From Erythrobacter fulvus (GTDB lineage: Bacteria; Pseudomonadota; Alphaproteobacteria; Sphingomonadales; Sphingomonadaceae), in assembly GCF_028595285.1 (NCBI RefSeq), contig NZ_JAQQXQ010000001.1:518308-582307 (forward strand): a stretch of DNA of 64,000 nt. Direction: 5' to 3'. This document shows positions 53,163-63,535 of this stretch, piece after piece (the first letter of the stretch is position 1; every line of letters begins with the position of its first letter). The notes under the pieces are model-generated. The model was not told the origin of the DNA and did not search any database. It saw only the letters and a list, made by a program, of their open reading frames with translations. Both the position numbers and the translations under genes were made by a program.

Positions 53163-53933
53163 ATGAAAGAGCGGGATCAACTCCTGCCGGGGGTCGCATT
53201 GCCGGGAGCTGAAGACGGATTCGATTTTGGCGAGGGGCCGCGCCCCGCTGCCGACGCGGGCAAGAGCGCCGGGGCGGGTCATCGCGCGCGGCTGCGCGAA
53301 CGACTGCTGACCGGCGGGGCCGAGGCGCTGGCAGATTACGAGGTGCTGGAATACCTGCTGTTCGCCGCCATCCCGCGTGGCGATACCAAACCGATCGCCA
53401 AGACGCTGATTGCCCAGTTCGGCAGTCTGGCAGGTGCGCTGAATGCCGATCCCAAGGCGCTGCAGCGGGTCAAGGGCGTGGGCGAAAACAGCGCAGCCTC
53501 TCTGAAAGCGGTTGCCCTTGCCGCGCGCCGGATGACCCGCGGGGAAATCGTCAAGAAGCCGGTGCTGGGCAGCTGGCAGGCGCTGATCGACTATCTTACC
53601 ACCGACATGGCGCATCTGACGGTTGAGCGCGTGCGCATCCTCTATCTCGACACCCGCAACCGCCTGATCGAGGATCACCACCTTGGCGACGGTTCGATTG
53701 ACGAGGCAGCAATCCACCCGCGCGAGGTGATCCGCCGGGCAATGGATGTGGGCGCGAGTGCGATGATCCTTGTCCACAACCACCCTTCCGGCTCGCCCGA
53801 ACCCAGCCGCGCCGACATCCAGATCACCCAGCGCATCGCCGAAGCCGGACGGCTGCTGGGGGTGACGGTGCACGATCACGTCATCATCGGACGCGAGGGG
53901 CACACCAGCTTGCGGTCGAAAGGCCTTATCTAG
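53163..53933 (+). CDS. radC: RadC family protein (JAMM/MPN domain)
   Basis: A 256-residue protein with an N-terminal helix-hairpin-helix part (LQRVKGVGENSAASLKA) and a C-terminal MPN metalloprotease-like domain with the JAMM motif HNHPSGSPEPSRAD. Its name is historical; a role in DNA repair is unproven. ATG 53163 follows AAAGG; the open frame extends into ydbH upstream. It precedes purB by 69 bases. Confidence 0.92.
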   Translation: MKERDQLLPGVALPGAEDGFDFGEGPRPAADAGKSAGAGHRARLRERLLTGGAEALADYEVLEYLLFAAIPRGDTKPIAKTLIAQFGSLAGALNADPKALQRVKGVGENSAASLKAVALAARRMTRGEIVKKPVLGSWQALIDYLTTDMAHLTVERVRILYLDTRNRLIEDHHLGDGSIDEAAIHPREVIRRAMDVGASAMILVHNHPSGSPEPSRADIQITQRIAEAGRLLGVTVHDHVIIGREGHTSLRSKGLI

Positions 53934-54002
53934 CGGCTTGCCTTCGCGCCCCTGCCCGCCTAGCCGCTCGGCGACGTTCGACCCATCACACGGAGCCGCC
54001 CG

Positions 54003-55313
54003 ATGGTCCCCCGCTATGCCCGCCCGCAAATGACCGCTCTATGGGAGCCGGAAGCGAAATACCGCATCTGGTTCGAGATCGAGGCGCACGCGACCCAGAA
54101 GCTTGCCGATCTCGGCGTCGTGCCGCAGTCTGCGGCCAAGGCATTGTGGGACTGGTGGGCGACGAACCCGAAGATCGACGTCGAAGCGATCGACGCGATC
54201 GAGGCGGTGACCAAGCATGACGTCATCGCCTTTCTCGACTGGGTGGCGCGCGAGGTCGGCGAGGAAGCCCGCTTCATGCACCAGGGCATGACCAGCTCCG
54301 ACGTGCTCGACACCACGCTCTCGGTGCAGCTGGCGCGGGCGAGCGACCTCCTGCTGGAAGACATGGACGCGCTGCTCGCCGCGATCCGCAAGCGGGCGGA
54401 GGAGCACAAATATACTCCGACCATCGGCCGCAGCCACGGCATCCATGCCGAGCCGGTGACCTTCGGCCTCAAGCTCGCGCAGGCCTATGCCGAGTTCGAC
54501 CGCTGCCGCGCGCGGCTGGTGGCGGCGCGTGCGGAAATTGCCACCTGCGCCATTTCCGGCGCGGTGGGCACCTTCGCCAATGTCGATCCGCAGGTCGAGG
54601 CCTATGTTGCCGAACAGCTCGGCCTCGCGGTCGAGCCAGTCTCGACCCAGGTTATCCCGCGCGATCGCCACGCGATGTATTTCGCAACACTGGCAGTGAT
54701 CGCGGGCAGCATTGAGCGCATTGCGGTGGAGATCCGCCACTTGCAGCGTACCGAGGTGCTGGAGGCCGAGGAATATTTCTCGCCCGGCCAGAAGGGGTCG
54801 AGCGCCATGCCGCACAAGCGCAACCCGATCCTCACCGAAAACCTCACCGGACAAGCACGCATGATCCGCGCCTATGCCCTGCCCGCGCTGGAGAATGTCG
54901 CGCTGTGGCACGAGCGCGACATCTCGCACTCATCGGTCGAGCGTTTCATCGGCCCCGACGCCACCATCACGCTCGACTTCGCCCTCGCGCGGCTGACCGG
55001 CGTGGTCGACAAGCTGCTGGTCTATCCCGAACGGATGGAGAAGAACCTCAACCGTATGGGCGGGCTTATCCACTCGCAGCGCGTGCTGCTGGCGCTGACC
55101 CAGGCCGGTCTCACCCGCGACGATGCCTATCGGCTGGTACAGAGGAACGCGATGAAGGTGTGGGAATCGGACGGTGCGCTGTCGCTGCTTGAACTGCTAA
55201 AGGCCGATCCCGACGTCACCGCAGCACTGTCGCCTGCGGAGCTCGAGGAGAAATTCGACCTCGGCTACCATTTCAAGCACGTCGACACGATCTTCGCGCG
55301 GGTGTTCGGTTGA
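54003..55313 (+). CDS. purB: Adenylosuccinate lyase
   Basis: Two steps of purine synthesis: SAICAR to AICAR and adenylosuccinate to AMP. The 436-residue enzyme starts MVPRYARPQMTALW and carries the fumarase-family signature GQKGSSAMPHKRNP plus TSSDVLDTTLSVQLA and GRSHGIHAEPVTFG with the catalytic His. A CGGAG ribosome binding sequence precedes the ATG. The length and short C-terminal domain are of the B. subtilis type. Confidence 0.96.
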   Translation: MVPRYARPQMTALWEPEAKYRIWFEIEAHATQKLADLGVVPQSAAKALWDWWATNPKIDVEAIDAIEAVTKHDVIAFLDWVAREVGEEARFMHQGMTSSDVLDTTLSVQLARASDLLLEDMDALLAAIRKRAEEHKYTPTIGRSHGIHAEPVTFGLKLAQAYAEFDRCRARLVAARAEIATCAISGAVGTFANVDPQVEAYVAEQLGLAVEPVSTQVIPRDRHAMYFATLAVIAGSIERIAVEIRHLQRTEVLEAEEYFSPGQKGSSAMPHKRNPILTENLTGQARMIRAYALPALENVALWHERDISHSSVERFIGPDATITLDFALARLTGVVDKLLVYPERMEKNLNRMGGLIHSQRVLLALTQAGLTRDDAYRLVQRNAMKVWESDGALSLLELLKADPDVTAALSPAELEEKFDLGYHFKHVDTIFARVFG

Positions 55314-55389
55314 CGCGGGCGATGCTGGACAAGGACGGCAAATCGCCTAGGCTCGGCCATTCAACGCGCTATCGGGAGGAACGCGGCTC

Positions 55390-55758
55390 GTGAAGATCCT
55401 TCGCACCATGATCTGGGCCATCGCGGCTTTGGCGTTCCTGATCTTCGCGATCTACAACTGGAAACCTGTGGAGGTGACGCTGTGGCAGAACCTCGTGATG
55501 GAAACCAAACTGCCGGTGCTGGCGCTGCTTGCCTTCGCGCTCGGGTTTCTGCCGCTGTGGACATACCACCTCAGCGTGAAGTGGGGACTTAACCGCCGCG
55601 TGAAGGCGCTGGAAAACTCGCTCAAAACCACCGCACTGGCGCGCCACCATGAACCGCAGGCAAGTGCCGCTCCCGTGAACACCCCTGTGGATAAGGCCGG
55701 GACAAAAGCGGGAGAATCCCCGGATCTCCTATCGCCCGCCGATGGAGGCGCGAAGTGA
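55390..55758 (+). CDS. lapA: LapA domain (DUF1049) membrane protein
   Basis: A 122-residue protein with two membrane helices (MIWAIAALAFLIFAIYNW; LPVLALLAFALGFLPLW) followed by a short coiled-coil (NRRVKALENSL) and a disordered C-terminus. This resembles LapA, which with LapB controls LPS synthesis in E. coli. GTG 55390 has GGAGG upstream. The stop overlaps the pyrF start by four bases. Confidence 0.82.
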   Translation: MKILRTMIWAIAALAFLIFAIYNWKPVEVTLWQNLVMETKLPVLALLAFALGFLPLWTYHLSVKWGLNRRVKALENSLKTTALARHHEPQASAAPVNTPVDKAGTKAGESPDLLSPADGGAK

Positions 55759-56429
55759 GCAACCCGGTCTATCTCGCGCTCGACGTGCCGCAGCTCGATG
55801 CGGCAAAGGCACTGGTCAGCAAGGTCAAGGCGCATATCGGCGGGGTCAAGCTGGGCCTTGAATTCTTCTGTGCCCACGGCGCGCACGGGGTGCACGAGAT
55901 CGCGCATCTGGGACTGCCGATCTTCCTCGACCTCAAGTTCCACGACATCCCCAACACCGTCGCCGCAGCGATGCAGGCGATTCATGTCTATCAGCCCGCG
56001 ATTGTCACCGTCCACGCCAGCGGCGGGCGCGCGATGATGGAGGATGCCAAGGCCGCTGCGGCCGAGGGCTGCAAGGTGGTGGCGGTAACGATGCTCACCA
56101 GCCTCGACGCAAACGACCTGACCGCCACCGGTGTTTATGGCAGTGCCGAAACGCAAGTAATGCGGCTGGCGGAGCTTGCCCATGCGGCGGGCCTCGACGG
56201 GATCGTGTGTTCGGGACAGGAAGTCGGCATGGTGCGCAAGGCATGGCGCGACGGCTACTTCGTTGTCCCCGGCCTGCGCCCGGCCGGAAACGGCACCGGT
56301 GACCAGAAGCGCGTCGTCACCCCGCGTCAGGCACGCGACAACGGGGCGAGCGTGCTGGTGATTGGCCGTCCGATCAGCCGCGCCGAAGACCCTGAAGCGG
56401 CAGCCCGCGCGATCGAGGCGACGCTTTGA
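55755..56429 (+). CDS. pyrF: Orotidine 5'-phosphate decarboxylase
   Basis: Final step of UMP synthesis. The 224-residue TIM-barrel enzyme has IFLDLKFHDIPNTVAAA with the catalytic Asp-Lys-Asp network, VTVHASGGRAMMEDA and VVPGLRPAG followed by GRPISRAEDPEAAA. Its GTG start overlaps lapA and its stop overlaps the TTG start of the GNAT gene. Linking lapA and pyrF in one operon is common in alphaproteobacteria. Confidence 0.96.
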   Translation: MSNPVYLALDVPQLDAAKALVSKVKAHIGGVKLGLEFFCAHGAHGVHEIAHLGLPIFLDLKFHDIPNTVAAAMQAIHVYQPAIVTVHASGGRAMMEDAKAAAAEGCKVVAVTMLTSLDANDLTATGVYGSAETQVMRLAELAHAAGLDGIVCSGQEVGMVRKAWRDGYFVVPGLRPAGNGTGDQKRVVTPRQARDNGASVLVIGRPISRAEDPEAAARAIEATL

Positions 56430-56932
56430 TCGCAGTTACGACGGCGTCCATCGCGGATGCCCCTGCTCTAAAGGCTCTGCTCGAAGCCGCCTATCGCGGC
56501 GATTCGGCGCGTCAGGGGTGGAATCACGAGGCGGACATTCTCGATGATGAACGCATCGCACCGGGCGAGCTTGAAGCGCTGCTGGCCAATCCTGCGGTCA
56601 CGATCCTGACAGCGCGCGACGGCGACACGCTGATCGGCTGTGTCGCGGTGACCCGCAAGGATGCAAGCCTCGCCTATCTCGGGATGCTCTGCGTCGAGCC
56701 GACCCTGCAATCGGCGGGCGTCGGTCGGCAATTGCTCAACGCAGCGGAAGATCATGCCCGCGCCCACGGCATCGCAGCGATGGAGATGACCGTGATCGAC
56801 AGCCGCGATACGTTGATCGCGTGGTACGAACGGCGCGGCTATGCGCGCACTGGCGAAACCCGCCCCTTCCCCGTCCCCCGCGATCCGCCAATCACCTTCG
56901 CGGTGCTGGAAAAGCCGCTCTCCCCCGCGTAA
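56426..56932 (+). CDS. GNAT family N-acetyltransferase
   Basis: A 168-residue acetyltransferase with the acetyl-CoA site LCVEPTLQSAGVGRQLLNAAEDHA and the C-terminal DTLIAWYERRGYARTGETRPF. Substrate unknown. Its TTG start overlaps the pyrF stop (TTGA), a rare start that is supported by the coupling and by the position of the domain. It is followed 10 bases later by trpF. Confidence 0.82.
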   Translation: MIAVTTASIADAPALKALLEAAYRGDSARQGWNHEADILDDERIAPGELEALLANPAVTILTARDGDTLIGCVAVTRKDASLAYLGMLCVEPTLQSAGVGRQLLNAAEDHARAHGIAAMEMTVIDSRDTLIAWYERRGYARTGETRPFPVPRDPPITFAVLEKPLSPA

Positions 56933-56942
56933 GGCGGCGCAC

Positions 56943-57571
56943 ATGGCTGGCACCCTCGTCAAGATCTGCGGGATATCGACGCCCCAAACCCTCGCCGCAG
57001 CCGTGCAGGCCGGGGCAAGCCATGTCGGCTTCGTGCATTTCCCCAAGAGCCCGCGTCACCTTTCGCTGGCGGATGCGGCAGGGCTGCGGGCGTTAGTGCC
57101 AGCGCAAGTCAAGGCGGTGCTGCTGCTGGTGAACCCTTCGCCCGATGTGCTGGCCGATGCGGTGCGCGAGGTGCACCCGGACGTGGTTCAGTTCCATGGA
57201 AGCGAGACACCCGACGCTCTTGCCCGCTTTCGCGCCGACACCGGCCTTGAAGCATGGCGCGCGCTGGCGGTGAGGGACGCTGCCAGCCTTGCCGATGCTG
57301 GGACCTTCCGCGGGGCGGCCGACCGCGTGCTGCTCGACGCGCCAGCCTCTGCACTGCCCGGCGGTAACGGCACGCGCTTCGACTGGAGCCTGCTCTCCGG
57401 ATGGGACGCACCGCTTGCCTGGGGCCTCGCCGGAGGGCTGACCCCCGCGAACGTTGCCGAGGCGATCCGGCTGACGGGCGCGCCGCTGGTGGATACATCT
57501 TCGGGGCTCGAGCGTTCCCCCGGTATCAAGGACGTGGACAAGATCGCGGCCTTCTGCAAAGCGACCCGGAT

Positions 57572-57575
<4 letters not shown>
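56943..57575 (+). CDS. trpF: Phosphoribosylanthranilate isomerase
   Basis: Tryptophan synthesis: Amadori rearrangement of PRA to CdRP. The 210-residue TIM barrel has [15 protein letters not shown], with catalytic Cys, [24 protein letters not shown] and [19 protein letters not shown] 56943 fits the family N-terminus ([11 protein letters not shown]). Its stop overlaps the trpB ATG by four bases. Confidence 0.96.
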
Positions 57576-58782
<1,207 letters not shown>

Positions 58783-58786
<4 letters not shown>

Positions 58787-59568
58787 GCCGGTTCGCTGCG
58801 GCTTTCGGAAAGTCGGCACCCGCGCTCGTCTGCTTCATCACCGCGGGCGATGGCGACACTGCGGCCAATCTCGATGCGCTGGTGGAAGCCGGGGCGGATG
58901 TGATCGAGCTCGGCATGCCCTTCACCGATCCGATGGCCGATGGCCCCGCGATTCAAGCGGCAAATCTGCGCTCGCTCGGCGCAGGCACGACGACGCATGA
59001 TGTGTTCAAAATCGCTTTCGAGTTCCGCGAGCGCCACAAGGATGTGCCGCTGGTCCTGATGGGCTACGCCAACCCTATGGTGCGCCGCGGCCCGGAGTGG
59101 TTTGGCAGCCAATGTGCCGCAGCGGGTGTCGATGGTGTCATCTGCGTCGATATTCCCCCCGAGGAAGACGATGCCTTGGGTCCGACTTTGCGCGAGTTCG
59201 GAGTTGCCCCGATCCGACTTGCCACCCCCACCACCGATGCAGCGCGTCTGCCGCAGGTGCTCGCTGGCTCGGAAGGGTTCCTCTACTACGTCTCGGTCGC
59301 CGGGATCACCGGCAAGCAGCAGGCGCAGATCGAGAGCATCGAGGCCAATGTCGCGCGCATCAAGCAGTCCAGCGACCTCCCCGTCGCGGTCGGCTTCGGC
59401 GTGCGCACGCCTGAACAGGCGGCAGCCATCGCTAAGGTCGCCGACGGCGTCGTTGTCGGCTCGGCACTCGTTGAAATCTGCGGCGAGTATGGCGCCGAGG
59501 CTCCGGCCAAGCTAAGGGAGCTGACTTCGGCTCTCGCACAGGCGGTGCACACCGCCCGACAGGACTAA
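58783..59568 (+). CDS. trpA: Tryptophan synthase alpha chain
   Basis: Cleaves indole-3-glycerol phosphate. The 261-residue barrel has [23 protein letters not shown] with the catalytic Glu and Asp, [19 protein letters not shown] and [14 protein letters not shown]. The GTG start at 58783 overlaps the trpB stop. accD follows after 4 bases. Confidence 0.97.
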
Positions 59569-59572
59569 AGCA

Positions 59573-60424
59573 ATGAACTGGTTCACCCGCGTCCGCAATT
59601 CGCTCGGCTTTGCCCAAGAGAAGAAGACCACGGAGAAGGATCTGTGGATCAAGTGCCCGTCGTGTCAGGAAATGCTGTTCGTGCAGGAATACGAGGCGAA
59701 CCTTTCGGTCTGCCCGAAATGCGAGCATCATGGCCGCATCGGGGCCGACGCGCGGCTGGCGCTGCTGCTCGATCCGGGCTTCGAGGTGCTGCCCCTGCCC
59801 AAGGTCACCGAAGACCCGTTGCAGTTCAAGGACACAAAGAAATACACTGATCGTCTGAAGGCTGCACGCGCCGCGAACCCGCATGAAGATGCCTTCGTGG
59901 TCGGCTCGGGCACTATTGCGAACCGCCCCGCGGTGGTCGGCGTGCAGGATTTCAGCTTCATGGGCGGATCGATGGGCATGGCCGTGGGTCAGGCTTTCTG
60001 CGAGGGCGCGCAGAAGGCGCTGGATCGCGGTTGCGCCTATGTCGTGGTGACCGCCGCTGGCGGTGCGCGCATGCAGGAGGGCATTCTGTCCCTCATGCAG
60101 ATGCCGCGCGCGACGGTGATGACCCGCCGCCTCAAGCAGGCGGGCCTCCCCTATATCGTCGTGCTGACCGACCCCACCACCGGCGGGGTGACGGCGAGCT
60201 ATGCCATGCTCGGCGACATCCACATTGCCGAGCCGGGCGCGCTCATCGGCTTCGCAGGCCAGCGCGTAATTCAGGACACGATCCGCGAACAGCTGCCCGA
60301 AGGCTTCCAGCGCGCCGAGTACCTGCACAAGCACGGCATGGTCGACATGGTGGTGCCGCGCCGCGAGCTGAAGGCGACGCTGGCGACGGTGCTCGACTAT
60401 CTGCAACCCGTGAAGGCGGCGTAA
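59573..60424 (+). CDS. accD: Acetyl-CoA carboxylase carboxyltransferase subunit beta
   Basis: Transfers CO2 from biotin to acetyl-CoA, with the alpha subunit, for fatty acid synthesis. The 283-residue protein has a C4 zinc ribbon (Cys28, 31, 47, 50) and a crotonase-fold domain with [19 protein letters not shown] and GFAGQRVI. The order trpA-accD-folC is typical of alphaproteobacteria. Confidence 0.97.
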   Translation: MNWFTRVRNSLGFAQEKKTTEKDLWIKCPSCQEMLFVQEYEANLSVCPKCEHHGRIGADARLALLLDPGFEVLPLPKVTEDPLQFKDTKKYTDRLKAARAANPHEDAFVVGSGTIANRPAVVGVQDFSFMGGSMGMAVGQAFCEGAQKALDRGCAYVVVTAAGGARMQEGILSLMQMPRATVMTRRLKQAGLPYIVVLTDPTTGGVTASYAMLGDIHIAEPGALIGFAGQRVIQDTIREQLPEGFQRAEYLHKHGMVDMVVPRRELKATLATVLDYLQPVKAA

Positions 60425-60437
60425 CCCGCAACTTGCC

Positions 60438-61739
60438 GTGAAGCCGCTCGATTTCGGCCGGTCGGACGACCCACGCGTTCAGGCGCAGCTTGACCGGCTG
60501 AGCGCCCTGAGTGTTCCACAGGGGCGGCTCGGCCTCGACACCATCCGCACGCTGCTTGATCGGCTTGGCAACCCGCACCGCAAGCTGCCGCCGGTATTTC
60601 ATGTCGCGGGCACCAACGGCAAGGGTTCGACCTGCGCCTTCCTGCGCGCGATGCTGGAGGCTGAAGGTTACAAGGTCCACGTCACCACCTCGCCCCATCT
60701 GGTGCGTTATAACGAGCGCATCCGCCTCGCAGGCGAGCTGATCTCCGACGCGGAACTGGCCGCCGTGCTGGCCGAGGTGCTCGATGCGGGTGAAGACCTT
60801 GGCCCGAGTTTCTTCGAAGTCACCATCGCCGCCGCCTTCCTTGCCTTCTCGCGAACCCCGGCAGACGCCTGTGTGGTCGAAGTCGGCATGGGCGGGCGTT
60901 TCGATGCGACCAACGTGCTGGAGCCCGAGGCCCTCGCTGCCTGCGGGATCGCCGCGCTCGGCCTCGATCACGAACGCTTCCTGCTCGCGCCGGAAGAGGG
61001 CGTGCCGCAAGAGCCGATGGCGCGTATCGCTTTCGAGAAGGCCGGGATCGCCAAGAAGAACGTGCCGCTGCTCAGCCTCGCCCATACCCCGCTCGAACGG
61101 GGCGCGATCAGCGCGCAGGCCGGGCGTGCGGAGACTGCAGCCCTGTTTGAAGGAACGGCCTACCGCATCGAAACCAGCGGCGATCGGCTTACCTATCGTG
61201 ACGACAAAGGCATACTCGACTTGCCCCCGCCGGCCCTGCCCGGCGCGCACCAGATCGCCAATGCCGGGCTTGCCATCGCCATGCTGCGCCATCAATCGGC
61301 GCTGGCAATTACTCAGGCAGGGGTTGCGGCAGGTTTGCGGCAGGCCCGCTGGCCTGCGCGGATGCAGCGCCTCTCACCCGGCCCACTCGCGGGAGGTCGC
61401 GAGGTCTGGCTCGATGGCGGTCACAATCCGCAGGCGGGTGCGATGCTGGGCGCGCATTTTGCAGGCCAGCGTCTGCATCTGATCATCGGGATGATCGATG
61501 GGAAGGATCCGGCGGCGCTGATTGGACCGCTCGGCCCGGCTCTGGCCAGCATCACCGCCGTACCGGTGCCAGGGCACGATTGGCACCCCGCAAGTGCATT
61601 CGGCCTAAAGGCTAGCCCCGCATCCGATGTGCAGGCCGCGGTGGCAATAATTCCGGACGACGGTTTGCCGGTACTGATCGCCGGCTCGCTCTACCTCGCG
61701 GGCGAGGTGCTGCGATTGAACGACGAACTGCCGGACTAG
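60438..61739 (+). CDS. folC: Bifunctional folylpolyglutamate / dihydrofolate synthase
   Basis: Adds glutamates to folate and, in bacteria, makes dihydrofolate. The 433-residue Mur-ligase-like enzyme has the P-loop GTNGKGSTCAFLRA, LTTSPHLVRYNERIRL-like block (TSPHLVRYNERIR), and VEVGMGGRFDATN. The GTG start at 60438 lies 13 bases after accD. The stop TAG and the stop of the convergent AmpG-like gene share the palindrome CTAG. Confidence 0.95.
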   Translation: MKPLDFGRSDDPRVQAQLDRLSALSVPQGRLGLDTIRTLLDRLGNPHRKLPPVFHVAGTNGKGSTCAFLRAMLEAEGYKVHVTTSPHLVRYNERIRLAGELISDAELAAVLAEVLDAGEDLGPSFFEVTIAAAFLAFSRTPADACVVEVGMGGRFDATNVLEPEALAACGIAALGLDHERFLLAPEEGVPQEPMARIAFEKAGIAKKNVPLLSLAHTPLERGAISAQAGRAETAALFEGTAYRIETSGDRLTYRDDKGILDLPPPALPGAHQIANAGLAIAMLRHQSALAITQAGVAAGLRQARWPARMQRLSPGPLAGGREVWLDGGHNPQAGAMLGAHFAGQRLHLIIGMIDGKDPAALIGPLGPALASITAVPVPGHDWHPASAFGLKASPASDVQAAVAIIPDDGLPVLIAGSLYLAGEVLRLNDELPD

Positions 61740-63460
61740 ATCTCCGGCTCCGGCGGCGGCGCGTTTTCCTCCCGGCCCGATTTTGCCTGCCGCATCCACT
61801 CGATCACGCACAGCACCACCGCGAACCCGCCGATCGCGGTGGTCAGCAGGAACACGTCGTAATAGCCGCGCTCCTCGATCATCTGGCCCAGCGCCGGTCG
61901 ACCCAGCGTTCCCACCAGCATCGTCAGCGAGGACAGCAGCGCATATTGCACCGCGCTATACCCCTTGGCGACCACGCTGGAGAGGTAGGCGACAAACGCC
62001 GCTCCCGCGATGCCGACCGCGATGTTCTCCATCCCGATGGTCAGCATCAAACGCGCCATGCGATCATCCGCGCCGAACAGTCCGGCAAGCCAGGTGAAGC
62101 CGATGATGTCGCTCGCTGCCTGCATGCGCGCGCCGCCAATGGCGAGATCGGCATAGAGCAGGTTGGTCAGCGCCGCGATCACCGCGCCCAGCGTCAGCGT
62201 GGTCATGCGGCCGATAACCGTCAGCAGCGTACCGCCGAGCGCCAGCCCCACCAGCAGAGCGCCGACCCCGAAAAACTTGGAGGCAATCGCCACCTCGTCC
62301 TTGGTATATTGCAGCTCGCCCAGATAGAACGGGTAGGCGAAACTGCCCCAGATCGCGTCGGTAATGCGGTAGGACAGCACCAGCGCGATCACCAGCACCG
62401 CTGCCCATTTCAGCCGCCCGATGATCTCCGCCAGCGGCAGGATCAGCGCGCGGTAGCCATGATCGAGCGCGAGATCGAGCGCGCCGGACGACGGCACCGC
62501 CTCGCGCACAACATGCCGCCCCTGCTTGCGCATGCTTTCCAGCCAACCGGCGATCAGCCCGGGAATAACCACGGTGGCAATCACAACTAGCGGTCCCATG
62601 GTGCTGACGAACTCGGTGGAATCGGGCCGCGTTTCGGGGGTCGCAGTGAGCGAGCGGACCATGAACACCACCACCGTCACGAGCGCCCAGCCCCACAACA
62701 CTGCCACCGCACCCAGCGCCCAGGCACGAATGCGCGGTTCGATCTGGCCGGGCTGGCGCAGGGTCTGAAGGTTGGCGCGCTCGCTCTCCAGCGCAGCGGC
62801 GCTGCGTTCGGCATCCGGCGCGAACAGGCCGAGGAAGCCGACAAACAGCAATATCCCGCCCATGCTCGCATAGACCGTCGGCCAGCCCAGCCGCTCGGCC
62901 ATGAACAGCGCCAGCGCTCCGCCCACCAGCGCGGCGACGCGGTAGCCCATCTGGAACACGGTCGAGAGGATGTCGATCGTCGCCACCTCATCCGCAACAT
63001 CGACGCGCCAGGCATCAATCACCACATCCTGCGTGGCGCTGGCGAAGGCGCCGATCCCCGCGAGCAGCGAGAATAGGCCAAGCGAAGTCAGCGGGTTGAG
63101 CAGCGACAGGATCACCAGAATCGCCCCGAGCAGCAATTGCGCGGTGACGATCCACTGCTTTCGCTTCCCCAGCCGCCGCATCCCCGGCAGGTCGATCCGG
63201 TCAAGTGCAGGCGACCACAGGAATTTGAAGGCATAGGCAAGGCCGACCAGCGAGAACACACCCATCGTCTCGACATCGACCTCGGCCTCGGTCAGCCACG
63301 CATAGAGCGTGCCCAGCAGCAAGGCATAAGGCAGCCCGCTCGCAAAGCCGAACAACAGCACATAGCCGGTCTTGGGATGGCGCAGCGATGCCATCAGCTT
63401 CAGCCAGCGCGACAGGCGCGTTCGGTGTTCGGGGGCGGCGTCTGCCATCGATGATCCCAT
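61736..63460 (-). CDS. AmpG-like muropeptide permease (MFS)
   Basis: A 574-residue MFS transporter with an N-terminal segment LLFGFASGLPYALLLGTLYAWL, the AmpG hallmark, and about 14 membrane helices. AmpG imports anhydromuropeptides for cell-wall recycling. It has a long soluble-looking insertion near residues 205-260 with extra helices between. It fits with the LD-carboxypeptidase and Mpl-like ligase genes at 8-10 kb, though it is far from them. ATG 63460 or 63448 (M5). Confidence 0.85.
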   Translation of the reverse strand: MGSSMADAAPEHRTRLSRWLKLMASLRHPKTGYVLLFGFASGLPYALLLGTLYAWLTEAEVDVETMGVFSLVGLAYAFKFLWSPALDRIDLPGMRRLGKRKQWIVTAQLLLGAILVILSLLNPLTSLGLFSLLAGIGAFASATQDVVIDAWRVDVADEVATIDILSTVFQMGYRVAALVGGALALFMAERLGWPTVYASMGGILLFVGFLGLFAPDAERSAAALESERANLQTLRQPGQIEPRIRAWALGAVAVLWGWALVTVVVFMVRSLTATPETRPDSTEFVSTMGPLVVIATVVIPGLIAGWLESMRKQGRHVVREAVPSSGALDLALDHGYRALILPLAEIIGRLKWAAVLVIALVLSYRITDAIWGSFAYPFYLGELQYTKDEVAIASKFFGVGALLVGLALGGTLLTVIGRMTTLTLGAVIAALTNLLYADLAIGGARMQAASDIIGFTWLAGLFGADDRMARLMLTIGMENIAVGIAGAAFVAYLSSVVAKGYSAVQYALLSSLTMLVGTLGRPALGQMIEERGYYDVFLLTTAIGGFAVVLCVIEWMRQAKSGREENAPPPEPEI

Positions 63461-63535
63461 TCTGGTGGCGCGGAGATTTGCTCCGGCCCGGTTTCATGCC
63501 ACACTAGGCGCGGATGAGAGGATGAGAAAAGAGCG

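Noticed and set aside
55686..55694. Perfect DnaA box TGTGGATAA
   Set aside because: A single copy inside the lapA coding sequence; one match of 9 bases is expected by chance in a window this long and there is no cluster of boxes.
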